Assembly: GCF_000517085.1 (NCBI RefSeq) | Contig: NZ_KI912107.1 | Coordinates: 4,833,980 to 4,897,979, forward strand | Direction: 5' to 3' | DNA length: 64,000 nucleotides | DNA from: Saccharicrinis fermentans DSM 9555 = JCM 21142 | GTDB lineage: Bacteria; Bacteroidota; Bacteroidia; Bacteroidales; Marinilabiliaceae | Shown: positions 7,873 through 15,137 of the stretch, piece after piece | Numbering within the stretch: the stretch's first letter is position 1 | Layout: each line of letters starts with the position of its first letter | The notes under the pieces: model-generated | What the model saw: only the letters and a program-made list of their open reading frames with translations | What the model was told of the DNA's origin: nothing | Databases searched by the model: none | Translations under genes and position numbers: made by a program

Positions 7873-8828
7873 ATGGAAATAAGCGAGATAAAACAACGGC
7901 TTCCAATACTCACTGTTCTGCAGCATTACGGGTTAAAGCCCGACCGAAACAATCACATAAAATGCCCCTTCCATGAGGACGATAAACCGAGGAGGACGAT
8001 AAACCGAGCTGCCGTATCTATCCCGATACAAACACTTTCCATTGCTTCGGCTGCAATGCTACAGGCGACCAGATAGAATTTATTGAGAAATACGAAAAAT
8101 GCAGCAAACATGAAGAGATACTAAAAGCCAAGCAACTTTGCGGAATCTCTGAACCGATAAAAACGGAGAAACCAAAATCAACACCAGTAAACGGAACTGA
8201 GATTTTAACCAAATCCTTTACCCATTTTGCAAGAAGCCTAAACGCCAAACCGAAGTTTTTTAATACAGATTGAAGAAAGTCAGAAGCATGAAGCTCAGGT
8301 AATGGAGCACCAAGGAAAAGTAGCAGCCGGATTAATCGATTTTAAAAAGTATGAGCAAAATATCAATCTCTTAAAAGCTTGTCAGCTACTGATAGAACCA
8401 ATGGAAGTACTGATACCCTTTGCCCCAAAACTGGAACTGCCACCCCATGTATTTAAGAAGATGCGCACCAAGAACCATTATTTAACCCTAATAAAAGCAA
8501 TGTAAGAACTTTAAAGCTTCAGGCAAACCAAATACTACCAATCAGAAATTATATCGAAGTTTTTAAACCAAAACCGTTCATGTTCCCAAGTAAAAAGCAA
8601 AGTGATATGATTTGCAATATCGTTAGCCAGGTTAAAAAACAAAACCCTGAAATTACTGACAGCCGACAAATTCGCACCAGCGTTATTATGAACTGGCTAA
8701 AATCACACAATATCCGACAAGTACAGTACATGGCAGGTCATAAAAGCATCAGGAGTACCGAACAATACAGACAACAAGATTTATGCGATTTAGTAAAACA
8801 ACTTGAAATGTTCCATCCCTTAAAATAA
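7873..8828 (+). pseudogene. Decayed second copy of the primase-recombinase module
   Basis: Three fragments of the 204-4668 module are joined. 7873 to about 8250 matches the N-terminus including the CHC2 finger, and it keeps an intact start (MEISEIKQRLPILTVLQHYG). About 8251-8500 matches the region after the ATPase (HEAQVMEHQGKVAAGLIDF). About 8500-8828 matches the C-terminal third of the second recombinase, including MAGHKSIRSTEQY. Roughly 1.6 kb and 1.95 kb are missing. Both joints fall at short similarities present in the parental sequence (CAAACCG-like and AAAAGCAAT). A 17-base tandem duplication (7975-8008) shifts the frame within the zinc finger. No functional product is expected. Confidence 0.85.
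7975..8008 (+). repeat. 17-bp tandem duplication in the decayed zinc finger
   Basis: GAGGACGATAAACCGAG occurs twice in direct succession where the intact module has it once in diverged form. The added 17 bases shift the frame. Confidence 0.8.
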
Positions 8829-9089
8829 ACCTTCAAAAGCTGATTAAAGAAAATAACCCACAATCCAACACGCCCCACAGGTCAAAAAATCCCCGCTTCT
8901 CGTACCTCTAAGCTTGCACGGTCTTTTTTTGCCCTTCCCCTACACCAGCCCTTCTGTTTTATTTTCTGTCATAGTTTTTGTTTCACCGCACAAGCAGCCC
9001 ATTGCTTTTTCTTTTTCAATTGAAAATAAAAAAGCTACTTTTAGGCTTTAAGAAAATAAGAAAACGTTCTTTGAATTAGGTTGTTTGGC
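8829..9089. other. Second copy of the non-coding shoulder, with remnant of the small gene
   Basis: The start (about 8830-8880) keeps the end of the 49-residue small gene (LQKLIKE, NTPH) without its front. The rest matches the 4825-5022 shoulder, including the CAATTG-centred palindrome (core 9013-9026, imperfect arms extending to 32 bases) and ACGTTCTTTGA. No complete gene and no promoter are seen. Confidence 0.55.
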
Positions 9090-9968
9090 GCGTGCGAGGA
9101 AGTTTATTTTTGGCTTTACTGGTTTCGATATTGTTTAAATAACCCGCTGTTGTATACCGACCCGAGCGGGTACAAGTGGGACTGGAACTGGTTAAATCCC
9201 GTGCACTGGATGAGCGAGGGCATGCAGTGGATTAACGACAACACCAGCGGGCTGAGACAAACAATGACAGATATCGGCGTGCCGGACTTTGGCGTGGGAA
9301 TAAACAGTAACGGGAATACCTTCCATTATGTCGGAAACGGCGGTAATATCTACCATAACCAGCTGGGGAACGATTATGCAGGAGCGGTAAACAGCGTCAT
9401 CAATGATGCGAGGTTTGCAATGGATGTTGCCCAATCGCAAGGAGGTAGCCTCGGAGGCAGTTTTGTTGATGGGTTTGTAAGTGGAGCAGCGGCAACTTGG
9501 GAAGGCATAAAAGCACCATTTACCTCTTGGAAGGGATATGGAGAATCTGTGTTGAATGGGCTTACACTAGGAATGTATGGTCAAGTTCAAATGTACAATA
9601 GCTTATATCAGGTTGGTAAAGGGATACCAAGTTATACAGCAAATGATTATGCATTTGGTGCAGGTTTTGTTGCTGAAAAAGGGCTGGAGATAGTATTACT
9701 AAGGAAAGCATCCCAAGTTAATCCTTTTGGTATTAATAATGGTTATGGTTTTAAAATAGGTAGAACGGAGTTTATGTATGCTAACCCCAATGCTGGTGGT
9801 GGGATGATATTTTCATACAAATCATTATCAGGAGGTAAATTTAGGTTAGACTATCATGGATTTGGATCTAGAGGTAGAACAACTCATTTTCATTCAAACT
9901 ATTGGGGTTATTCAAATTCTCCGCACAGGAGTATTAATCCATTTTATTTTGGGCAACCAATTAAATAA
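9081..9968 (+). CDS. Orphan Rhs C-terminal tip 2 (core end plus toxin-like domain)
   Basis: It opens with the same Rhs core end as tip 1 (RYCLNNPLLYTDPSG), again from a TTG just after an in-frame TGA, without promoter or Rhs shell. The remaining roughly 265 residues are unrelated to tip 1. They include a WNWLNPVHWMSEGMQW segment, a glycine/serine-rich middle, and a C-terminal part rich in histidine and aromatic residues (LDYHGFGSRGRTTHFH, then SPHRSINPF). The YH...HFH...H arrangement suggests a metal- or phosphate-handling active site such as a nuclease, but no named family is claimed. The next gene is 6 bases downstream and is the likely immunity gene. Confidence 0.7.
   Translation: MFGACEEVYFWLYWFRYCLNNPLLYTDPSGYKWDWNWLNPVHWMSEGMQWINDNTSGLRQTMTDIGVPDFGVGINSNGNTFHYVGNGGNIYHNQLGNDYAGAVNSVINDARFAMDVAQSQGGSLGGSFVDGFVSGAAATWEGIKAPFTSWKGYGESVLNGLTLGMYGQVQMYNSLYQVGKGIPSYTANDYAFGAGFVAEKGLEIVLLRKASQVNPFGINNGYGFKIGRTEFMYANPNAGGGMIFSYKSLSGGKFRLDYHGFGSRGRTTHFHSNYWGYSNSPHRSINPFYFGQPIK
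9090..9170 (+). repeat. Rhs core-end direct repeat, copy 2
   Basis: 81 bases matching 5023-5103. The homology with the first locus begins in the shoulder upstream and stops abruptly after the YTDPSG codons, where the two tips become unrelated. That is the expected boundary of a swapped Rhs tip. Confidence 0.75.
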
Positions 9969-9974
9969 AAAAGG

Positions 9975-10556
9975 ATGGAGTTTTATAATGTTGAACTAAG
10001 TAAGGATATCAAATCGTTATGTGTTGAAGATTTTGACATTAATATTTGGTATGATGCAAATCGTATAAAAAATATTCTAAAGTGCTTATTTTTTAATAAT
10101 GACACAATCTTCTTCTCGTTTAGGCGAGAAGAAGACTTAACTAGTGACAAAGAGCTAGAACGACTTAGGATTAGTATTATTGAAACATTTAATAAATATG
10201 GGGAGTATGTTTTTTTGAAGAAGTTAGATGAAGCTCGTTTTGATAGTGTAGCTAGAATTGATGTAAGTGATTTTACCTTTGAATTTATGTTTGATATTTG
10301 GAAGTATTTTTATAGTTGTACATTTTTTATTCCTACAGAAGGATTTTCTTTTTCAGATTATATTTCTTTTCAAAAGAAAATTAAATTTCAGGATAAAGGT
10401 GGAGAGAAGTTGCTTAGTAAAAGATATTCTGATTTTGGATGTATAAAGGGACTTGGGGGAGATAGTTTAATTGTAAGCTATCGAAAGGACTTTCAACTTC
10501 CCGATTTAAAAAAGGCTGCATCAGAAACACCTGATATTAATCAAGTTTTTAAATAG
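9975..10556 (+). CDS. Candidate immunity protein for Rhs tip 2
   Basis: A 193-residue cytoplasmic protein with no signal peptide or membrane segment. It is rich in aromatic and acidic residues (FEFMFDIWKYFYSCTFF in the middle). It starts 6 bases after the tip 2 stop codon, the standard place of a polymorphic-toxin immunity gene. Size and composition fit SUKH- or Imm-type proteins, but no specific family motif is recognised. The sequence is AT-rich compared with the tip before it. Function is inferred from position only. Confidence 0.6.
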   Translation: MEFYNVELSKDIKSLCVEDFDINIWYDANRIKNILKCLFFNNDTIFFSFRREEDLTSDKELERLRISIIETFNKYGEYVFLKKLDEARFDSVARIDVSDFTFEFMFDIWKYFYSCTFFIPTEGFSFSDYISFQKKIKFQDKGGEKLLSKRYSDFGCIKGLGGDSLIVSYRKDFQLPDLKKAASETPDINQVFK

Positions 10557-10572
10557 TTGATTTCAAGTTTAT

Positions 10573-10899
10573 ATGAGCAAGATTTGTATTGTAAGCCTTT
10601 TGTTATTTTGCTTTGTGGCAGCGAAGGCACAAGAGAAATTAAAGCTTGAAGAAAAAGTAGCTACAGATGTTTGTGATTGCTTGGGGCAATATGATATAAA
10701 ACAAAGTGAACAGGTGTTTAAAACCTATATGGACACTTGCTTAGTCAGAGCCGTAAACAAAAACAAGAAGACCATTGACGAAATGGTAAAAAAGGATATG
10801 AGTTCTAAAACCGAATATCAAAAGGGGCAAGAGTTTTTTACTTATAAAGTAGCTCCCATTCTCTATAATAGATGTAAATATATTTTGGAACTTAAGTAA
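10573..10899 (+). CDS. Small secreted cysteine-containing protein
   Basis: A 108-residue protein with an N-terminal signal peptide (residues 1-19, ending VAAKAQ) and a charged helical mature part. Four cysteines after the signal (CDC near residue 36, one near 58, one near 102) could form two disulfides. No family is recognised. It starts 16 bases after the candidate immunity gene and is followed by a strong terminator, so it is likely the last gene of that transcript. It may be a second accessory or immunity factor or a hypothetical secreted protein. Confidence 0.6.
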   Translation: MSKICIVSLLLFCFVAAKAQEKLKLEEKVATDVCDCLGQYDIKQSEQVFKTYMDTCLVRAVNKNKKTIDEMVKKDMSSKTEYQKGQEFFTYKVAPILYNRCKYILELK

Positions 10900-10905
10900 T
10901 AGCAG

Positions 10906-10933
10906 AAAAGCCTGGCAAGTCCAGGCTTTTTTT
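10906..10933 (+). terminator. Intrinsic terminator closing the Rhs tip 2 unit
   Basis: AAAAGCCTGG and CCAGGCTTTT form a perfect 10-bp stem with a 5-base loop, followed by a T-run. Confidence 0.85.
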
Positions 10934-10938
10934 ATGCT

Positions 10939-11241
10939 TTAAAATTTAGCTTTCCCATCAAGTAAATCCTTCATCCGCTTTTTAGTTAGCATAGAATTAA
11001 TAATTTTTATAAGTGCGTTTTTCTCGTCTTCATCGAGTTGGTTAATAAGCATTAACTGCTCATTAAGTTCGTGGTTTTCTAATTCTACTACACTATTTTC
11101 ATTATCGTTTAAAAGGTTGTCAGCACTTACTGTAAATACCTTCATTAGCCTTTGTACAATATCAATAGAGGGCAGTAAATGGTAAGTCTTCGGTCTTTCA
11201 CATATTGCGACCTTCATACTAGAGCTGTTTCTTTGATGCAA
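10939..11241 (-). pseudogene. Truncated XRE-family repressor (C-terminal part)
   Basis: Residues from about PSIDIVQRLMKVF onward match the end of a Cro/C1-type HTH (helix 4-5) plus a long helical C-terminal tail, with overall likeness to the xre gene at 7377. The N-terminal half with the DNA-binding helices is absent and the frame runs instead into IS66-related DNA near 11200. The approximate broken end is therefore the left edge of the IS66 remnant. No function is expected. Confidence 0.6.
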
Positions 11242-11244
11242 AAA

Positions 11245-11676
11245 ATGAGGATGACATTCACAACATTTAAGCGTTTGTATAAAGATTACCAGGAATCAGG
11301 TTTGAACATAAAAGATTTCTGTACCAACCAAGATTTGGCTCCTTCCACTTTTTACTATTGGCGAAATAAATTGGAAGAGGCATTAGCATATGAGCCAGAT
11401 AGCTTTGTTCCACTAGAATTTGACAGTAATCCCTTAGCGACGAATAACCAATCGAGTCCATCTATCATCAAGAGTAAGCCTACTTTAAATAATGATGCTC
11501 CCATTGAATTCCTATTTCCCAATGGCACCAAGATGCTACTAAGGGATAATATAAACACGCAAGTATTAAAAACAATTGTTCTAAAATCTGATTATATTCA
11601 GGTTGACGAAAGTACCATTCCGGTTATTAGCAACGAAAAGCACAAAAGGCTTATCTGTGGATGGTTCGATCAGTAA
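11245..11676 (+). CDS. IS66-family accessory protein TnpA
   Basis: About 143 residues beginning MRMTFTTFKRLYKDYQESG. The N-terminal helix-turn-helix (NIKDFCTNQDLAPSTFYYWRNKLEE) is typical of the IS66 TnpA/IS3-like family and binds element DNA. Upstream in-frame codons exist, but they belong to the flanking DNA. The gene end is fused to the deletion joint: the last codons (about 11640 on) overlap, in another frame, sequence that encodes the middle of TnpC. It is a relic without its partners. Confidence 0.7.
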   Translation: MRMTFTTFKRLYKDYQESGLNIKDFCTNQDLAPSTFYYWRNKLEEALAYEPDSFVPLEFDSNPLATNNQSSPSIIKSKPTLNNDAPIEFLFPNGTKMLLRDNINTQVLKTIVLKSDYIQVDESTIPVISNEKHKRLICGWFDQ

Positions 11677-12419
11677 TGAATAACTTGGTTTTTTTTCACT
11701 ACGACAAAGGCTCCCGAGCACAAAAAGTGATACTTCCTTTATTAAAGGATTTTCAGGGAGCTATTCAAACCGATGGATATCAGGCATATTCAATCTATTA
11801 GCAAAAGAAAGGTGTTTTGCTTTTGGGTTGTTGGGCTCATGCGCGCAGGAAATTCTCCGAAAGTCTAAAAGAAGACAAAACGGGGGCTGAATACGCATTG
11901 GCACAAATTGCTAAAATCTATCAAGTTGAGCAAATGGCCACCGATCAGAACATGAATTACAAGCAAAGAGCTGAACTGCGAAAGCGCTTGGCTTATCAAA
12001 TCATGCGTGCTTTTGAAAAATGGATCGAAGGCTATTACCCCAAAGCGCTACAAGGAGGAAAGATGAGTAAGGCGCTGGCTTATACATACAATCTTTTCCT
12101 ACGCCTGTCTCGCTATCATCTTGATGGCCGATATTTGCCCGATAATAACGGAGCTGAAAATGCAATTAGGCCGTTAGCAGTTGGAAGAAAAGGCTATCTC
12201 TTTTGTGGCAACCGTGATGCCGCAGAAAATGCAGCAATTATGTACTCACTACTGGGATGCTGCAAAGCCAGTGATGTAAATCCTCGCGAATGGCTTACAG
12301 ATGTATTTTCTAAGATTGCGTTATACAATAGCAATTATGATTTAGACTTGGCTGATCTTTTGCCGCACAATTGGAAAAAGTCTAATAGTTGTCAAAATAC
12401 TCCAAAAAACACCCACTAA
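11643..12419 (+). pseudogene. IS66-family transposase TnpC, truncated and interrupted
   Basis: From about 11643 the frame reads AYLWMVRSVMNNLVFFHYDK and continues with DFQGAIQTDGYQAYSIY, the DDE catalytic core region of IS66 transposases. It hits TAG at 11799-11801 and then continues in the same frame (GCWAHARRKF, NNGAENAIRPLAVGRKGYLF, LLGCCKASDVNPREWL) to a normal C-terminus. The zinc-finger and helical N-terminus, several hundred bases, is lost. One intact stretch of about 200 residues remains from 11817. Not functional. Confidence 0.8.
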
Positions 12420-12466
12420 TTTCGATTAATTCCAAAAGATTCCAGTAAAACTTAGAGAATCCCAAC

Positions 12467-12501
12467 GCTCCAATCGACATCCGGATTGGAGCATTTTTTT
12501 A
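12467..12501 (+). terminator. Intrinsic terminator after the IS66 remnant
   Basis: GCTCCAATC (12467-12475) pairs with GATTGGAGC (12484-12492) around an 8-base loop, followed by ATTTTTTT. Confidence 0.8.
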
Positions 12502-12702
12502 TTTTGCAATATGTAGCAGACCGCATATTTACTTTGTATTCCCATGTCCGCCACCAAATTCACATAATTGTTTAGATAGTGTTTTTAATTTTTGAATATT
12601 CTTTTTTGTAAAGAAATTACGGATCCTATATTAATATTTGTCGATCATAGTAAACAAAAAAAGCGCCCGAGGTGGAAGCCCCCGAACGCCTTGATCTTCA
12701 AT

Positions 12703-12777
12703 GTGGAGAATATCGGAATCGAACCGATGACCTCTTGACTGCCAGTCAAACGCTCTAGCCAACTGAGCTAATCCCCC
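12703..12777 (-). tRNA. tRNA-Ala (anticodon GGC)
   Basis: The reverse complement folds as a standard cloverleaf: acceptor GGGGGAT with ATTCTCC including the G3-U70 pair that marks alanine tRNAs, D arm AGCTCAGTTGGCTAGAGC, anticodon loop CTGGCAG (anticodon GGC), and T arm with GGTTCGATTCC. Discriminator A; CCA is not encoded. The interval 12502-13008 around it holds no protein gene. Confidence 0.93.
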
Positions 12778-13008
12778 ATCATTTTTTTGCGATGCAAATA
12801 TAGTATTTTTTTTTAATGTCTAGTATCTATTTGTGATGTTTTAGTGTAAAATACTTTTGTTGAGTGTATGAATAAAAGTTAAAATGCCTGATATTAAATA
12901 AATACAGCAATTATGCTGAAAAAAAGAAATAAAAAAATGGGAGTTTTATAATAAAGTCCTATTTTTATGCACTCAAAAATTAATCGTTTTACTTAGATTT
13001 AAAAAATA

Positions 13009-13040
13009 ATTGATTAACCGTGTAAAAATGGTTATCTTTA
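13009..13040 (+). promoter_or_regulatory. Predicted promoter of tonB
   Basis: ATTG (13009-13012), 20 bases, TATCTTTA (13033-13040), close to the TTTG-N19-TAnnTTTG consensus, 22 bases before the start codon. Confidence 0.5.
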
Positions 13041-13062
13041 GGCACCAAAATTTAATTTAATT

Positions 13063-13743
13063 ATGGAAGTAAAAAAGTCGCCAAAAGCAGATCTTGAAAC
13101 CAAAAAGCCGGTTTTCATGCAGATCGGTTTGGTAGTGGTTTTGGCTATTGTCCTGATTGCCTTTGAGTGGTCAACCACCGATGTGGATGCCAGTCAGTTT
13201 AATATGATGGACGAAGTTGAAGCGGAGGAGGAAATTGTTCCTATTACCAGACAAGAGGAAGTTAAACCACCACCACCACCACCACCACCAAAGGTTACAG
13301 ATGTATTGAACATCGTGGATGATGATGTTGAGATTGATGAAGAGCTTGACATTGAGGATACTGAGATTGATGAAGATACCGAGGTGGAATTTGACATCAC
13401 TCTTGAAGAAGAGGAGACTGATGATGCACCAGTATTCTTTATTGTGGAAGAAATGCCGCAATTTCCTGGAGGTGACACTGAGCTAAGGAAGTACATTGCT
13501 CAGTCGGTTAAATATCCTGTTATTGCTCAAGAGAACGGTATTCAAGGACGTGTGTATGTTCAGTTTGTTGTGGGTACTGACGGTGGTGTTACCCAAGTGA
13601 AAGTAGCACGTGGTGTTGATCCAAATCTGGATAAAGAAGCTATACGTGTGGTGGAGTCCATGCCTAAATGGAAACCAGGAAAACAACGAGGTAAAGCGGT
13701 AAAAGTATCTTATACTGTACCTATCAATTTCGTATTGCAATAG
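13063..13743 (+). CDS. tonB: TonB family energy transducer
   Basis: A 226-residue inner-membrane protein that couples the proton motive force to TonB-dependent outer-membrane transporters through ExbB/ExbD. One membrane helix lies at residues 18-36. A run of eight prolines follows near residue 69, then an unusually acidic periplasmic linker (about 85-125, D/E-rich). The C-terminal TonB domain (about 136-226) has the typical FPGGDTELRKYIA start, IQGRVYVQFVV and MPKWKPGKQRGK motifs. It is monocistronic, with its own promoter and a strong terminator. Bacteroidota usually have several tonB paralogues. Confidence 0.92.
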   Translation: MEVKKSPKADLETKKPVFMQIGLVVVLAIVLIAFEWSTTDVDASQFNMMDEVEAEEEIVPITRQEEVKPPPPPPPPKVTDVLNIVDDDVEIDEELDIEDTEIDEDTEVEFDITLEEEETDDAPVFFIVEEMPQFPGGDTELRKYIAQSVKYPVIAQENGIQGRVYVQFVVGTDGGVTQVKVARGVDPNLDKEAIRVVESMPKWKPGKQRGKAVKVSYTVPINFVLQ

Positions 13744-13764
13744 ATATTATTGTAACTATATTTC

Positions 13765-13794
13765 AAGAGGCATCGTTAGATGCCTCTTTTTTTT
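13765..13794 (+). terminator. Intrinsic terminator after tonB
   Basis: AAGAGGCATC and GATGCCTCTT form a perfect 10-bp stem with a GTTA loop and a T-run. Confidence 0.9.
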
Positions 13795-13833
13795 GCCTTT
13801 ATTTTTAATGCTAAATCATATTTCTAAAAAGCG

Positions 13834-13841
13834 TATCTTTG
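13834..13841 (+). promoter_or_regulatory. Predicted -7 element of hflX
   Basis: TATCTTTG matches TAnnTTTG, 37 bases before the hflX start; no clear -33 element is seen. Confidence 0.5.
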
Positions 13842-13878
13842 CGTGGTTTACGAGTAGTACTAAATTTGTATAGTTTTA

Positions 13879-15117
13879 ATGGGAGAACAGATATCTACAC
13901 ATCAGGAATTGGAAAAAGTTATATTGGTTGGACTCAGAACGCCAGGTATTACTGAAGCGCTCTTGACCGAATATTTGGATGAATTGGCCTTTCTGGCTGA
14001 GACAGCCGGTGGAATACCGGTGAAGAGATATACGCAAAGTCTGCCAATGCCCGATAATAAAACCTTTGTAGGAAGAGGTAAGTTGGAGGAAGTGCTGGAA
14101 GGTGTTAAAGTATATGAGGCAGACTGTGTTATTTTTGATGACGAATTGAGTCCGTCTCAGCTAAGGAACCTGGAAAGTATATTGAAGATTAGAATTCTGG
14201 ATAGGACGAATCTGATTCTGGACATTTTTGCCAAGAACGCTAAGACTGCGGCCGCTAAGACGCAGGTTGAGCTGGCCCAGTATCAATACCTATTGCCAAG
14301 GCTTACCAGAATGTGGACCCACCTTCAGCGGCAACGTGGTGGTATGGGGATGCGTGGCCCCGGAGAAAAAGAGATTGAAACTGACCGTAGGATTATACGC
14401 GATAAGATAGCAAAGCTTAAGCTGGATTTGGTAAAGATAGATAAGCAAAAGTCCACACAACGAAAAAATAGAGGTAAAATGGTGCGTGTGGCTTTGGTGG
14501 GATATACCAACGTGGGAAAGTCTACCCTGATGAATACCATTAGTAAATCGACTGTGTTGGCCGAAAATAAGTTGTTTGCCACACTGGATACCACAGTGCG
14601 TAAAGTGGTGGTGGGGAACCTTCCTTTTCTGGTGGCAGATACTGTGGGTTTTATTCGTAAGTTACCTCACCATTTGGTTGATTCATTTAAGTCTACTCTG
14701 GACGAGGTGAGAGAAGCTGATATCCTAGTGCATGTGGTAGATATCTCTCACGCAGGGTTTGAGCAGCAGGTGGATATTGTTAATCAGACTTTACAGGAAT
14801 TGGATAAGACCGAGAAAAAGATGATAATGGTCTTTAATAAAATGGATGCCTTTACGTATACGCCTAAGGATGATGACGACCTTACACCTATGGCTCAGGA
14901 AAATTATTCTTTGGAAGATCTGAAGAAGAGTTGGATGGCCAAAGGACTGGATACGGTATTTATTTCTGCCAAAAACAAAGAGAATTTAAATGAATTTAAG
15001 GAATTGATATATAATGAGGTAAGAAAAATTCATACAGCGCGTTTTCCGTATAATGATTTTCTTTATCCCAACATTAGCTTCGATGACTTAGAGATGGAAG
15101 ATGGCGGGGAATCCTAG
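13879..15117 (+). CDS. hflX: GTPase HflX (ribosome-associated)
   Basis: A 412-residue GTPase that splits stalled 70S ribosomes and 100S dimers. The N-terminal HflX domain (about 10-190) carries KTFVGRGKLEEV and the glycine-rich RGGMGMRGPGEKEIE linker. The G domain shows G1 GYTNVGKST (about residue 208), G3 DTVGF and G4 NKMD. The C-terminal tail is short. Length is normal for the family. It stands alone between tonB and the convergent pbpC. Confidence 0.95.
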   Translation: MGEQISTHQELEKVILVGLRTPGITEALLTEYLDELAFLAETAGGIPVKRYTQSLPMPDNKTFVGRGKLEEVLEGVKVYEADCVIFDDELSPSQLRNLESILKIRILDRTNLILDIFAKNAKTAAAKTQVELAQYQYLLPRLTRMWTHLQRQRGGMGMRGPGEKEIETDRRIIRDKIAKLKLDLVKIDKQKSTQRKNRGKMVRVALVGYTNVGKSTLMNTISKSTVLAENKLFATLDTTVRKVVVGNLPFLVADTVGFIRKLPHHLVDSFKSTLDEVREADILVHVVDISHAGFEQQVDIVNQTLQELDKTEKKMIMVFNKMDAFTYTPKDDDDLTPMAQENYSLEDLKKSWMAKGLDTVFISAKNKENLNEFKELIYNEVRKIHTARFPYNDFLYPNISFDDLEMEDGGES

Positions 15118-15137
15118 TGTATGTCATAAGATGCAAG

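Larger units (their letters stand above)
11200..12419 (+). mobile_element. IS66-family insertion sequence remnant
   Basis: Contains an IS66 tnpA-type gene followed directly by the last third of the IS66 transposase. The tnpB gene and the first part of tnpC are deleted and tnpC carries a stop codon, so the element cannot move on its own. The left edge is placed by the break in the xre fragment and the right edge by the transposase stop. Terminal inverted repeats could not be identified by eye. Confidence 0.7.

Noticed and set aside
5014-10556. Integron with Rhs tips as gene cassettes
   Set aside because: No attC-like folded sites and no integron-type integrase were seen; the recombinase is a fusion of another type and the shared segment is Rhs coding sequence.
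11817-12419. Functional IS66 transposase of 200 residues
   Set aside because: It is only the C-terminal part of TnpC after an in-frame stop and lacks the first catalytic residues and partner genes.
12703-12777. tRNA-Ala as attachment site of the accessory region
   Set aside because: No repeat of the tRNA 3' end was found on the other side of the region, and the left edge of the region lies outside the window.
13194-13496. Minus-strand serine-rich frame inside tonB
   Set aside because: It is the reverse shadow of the acidic, GAT-rich linker of tonB.
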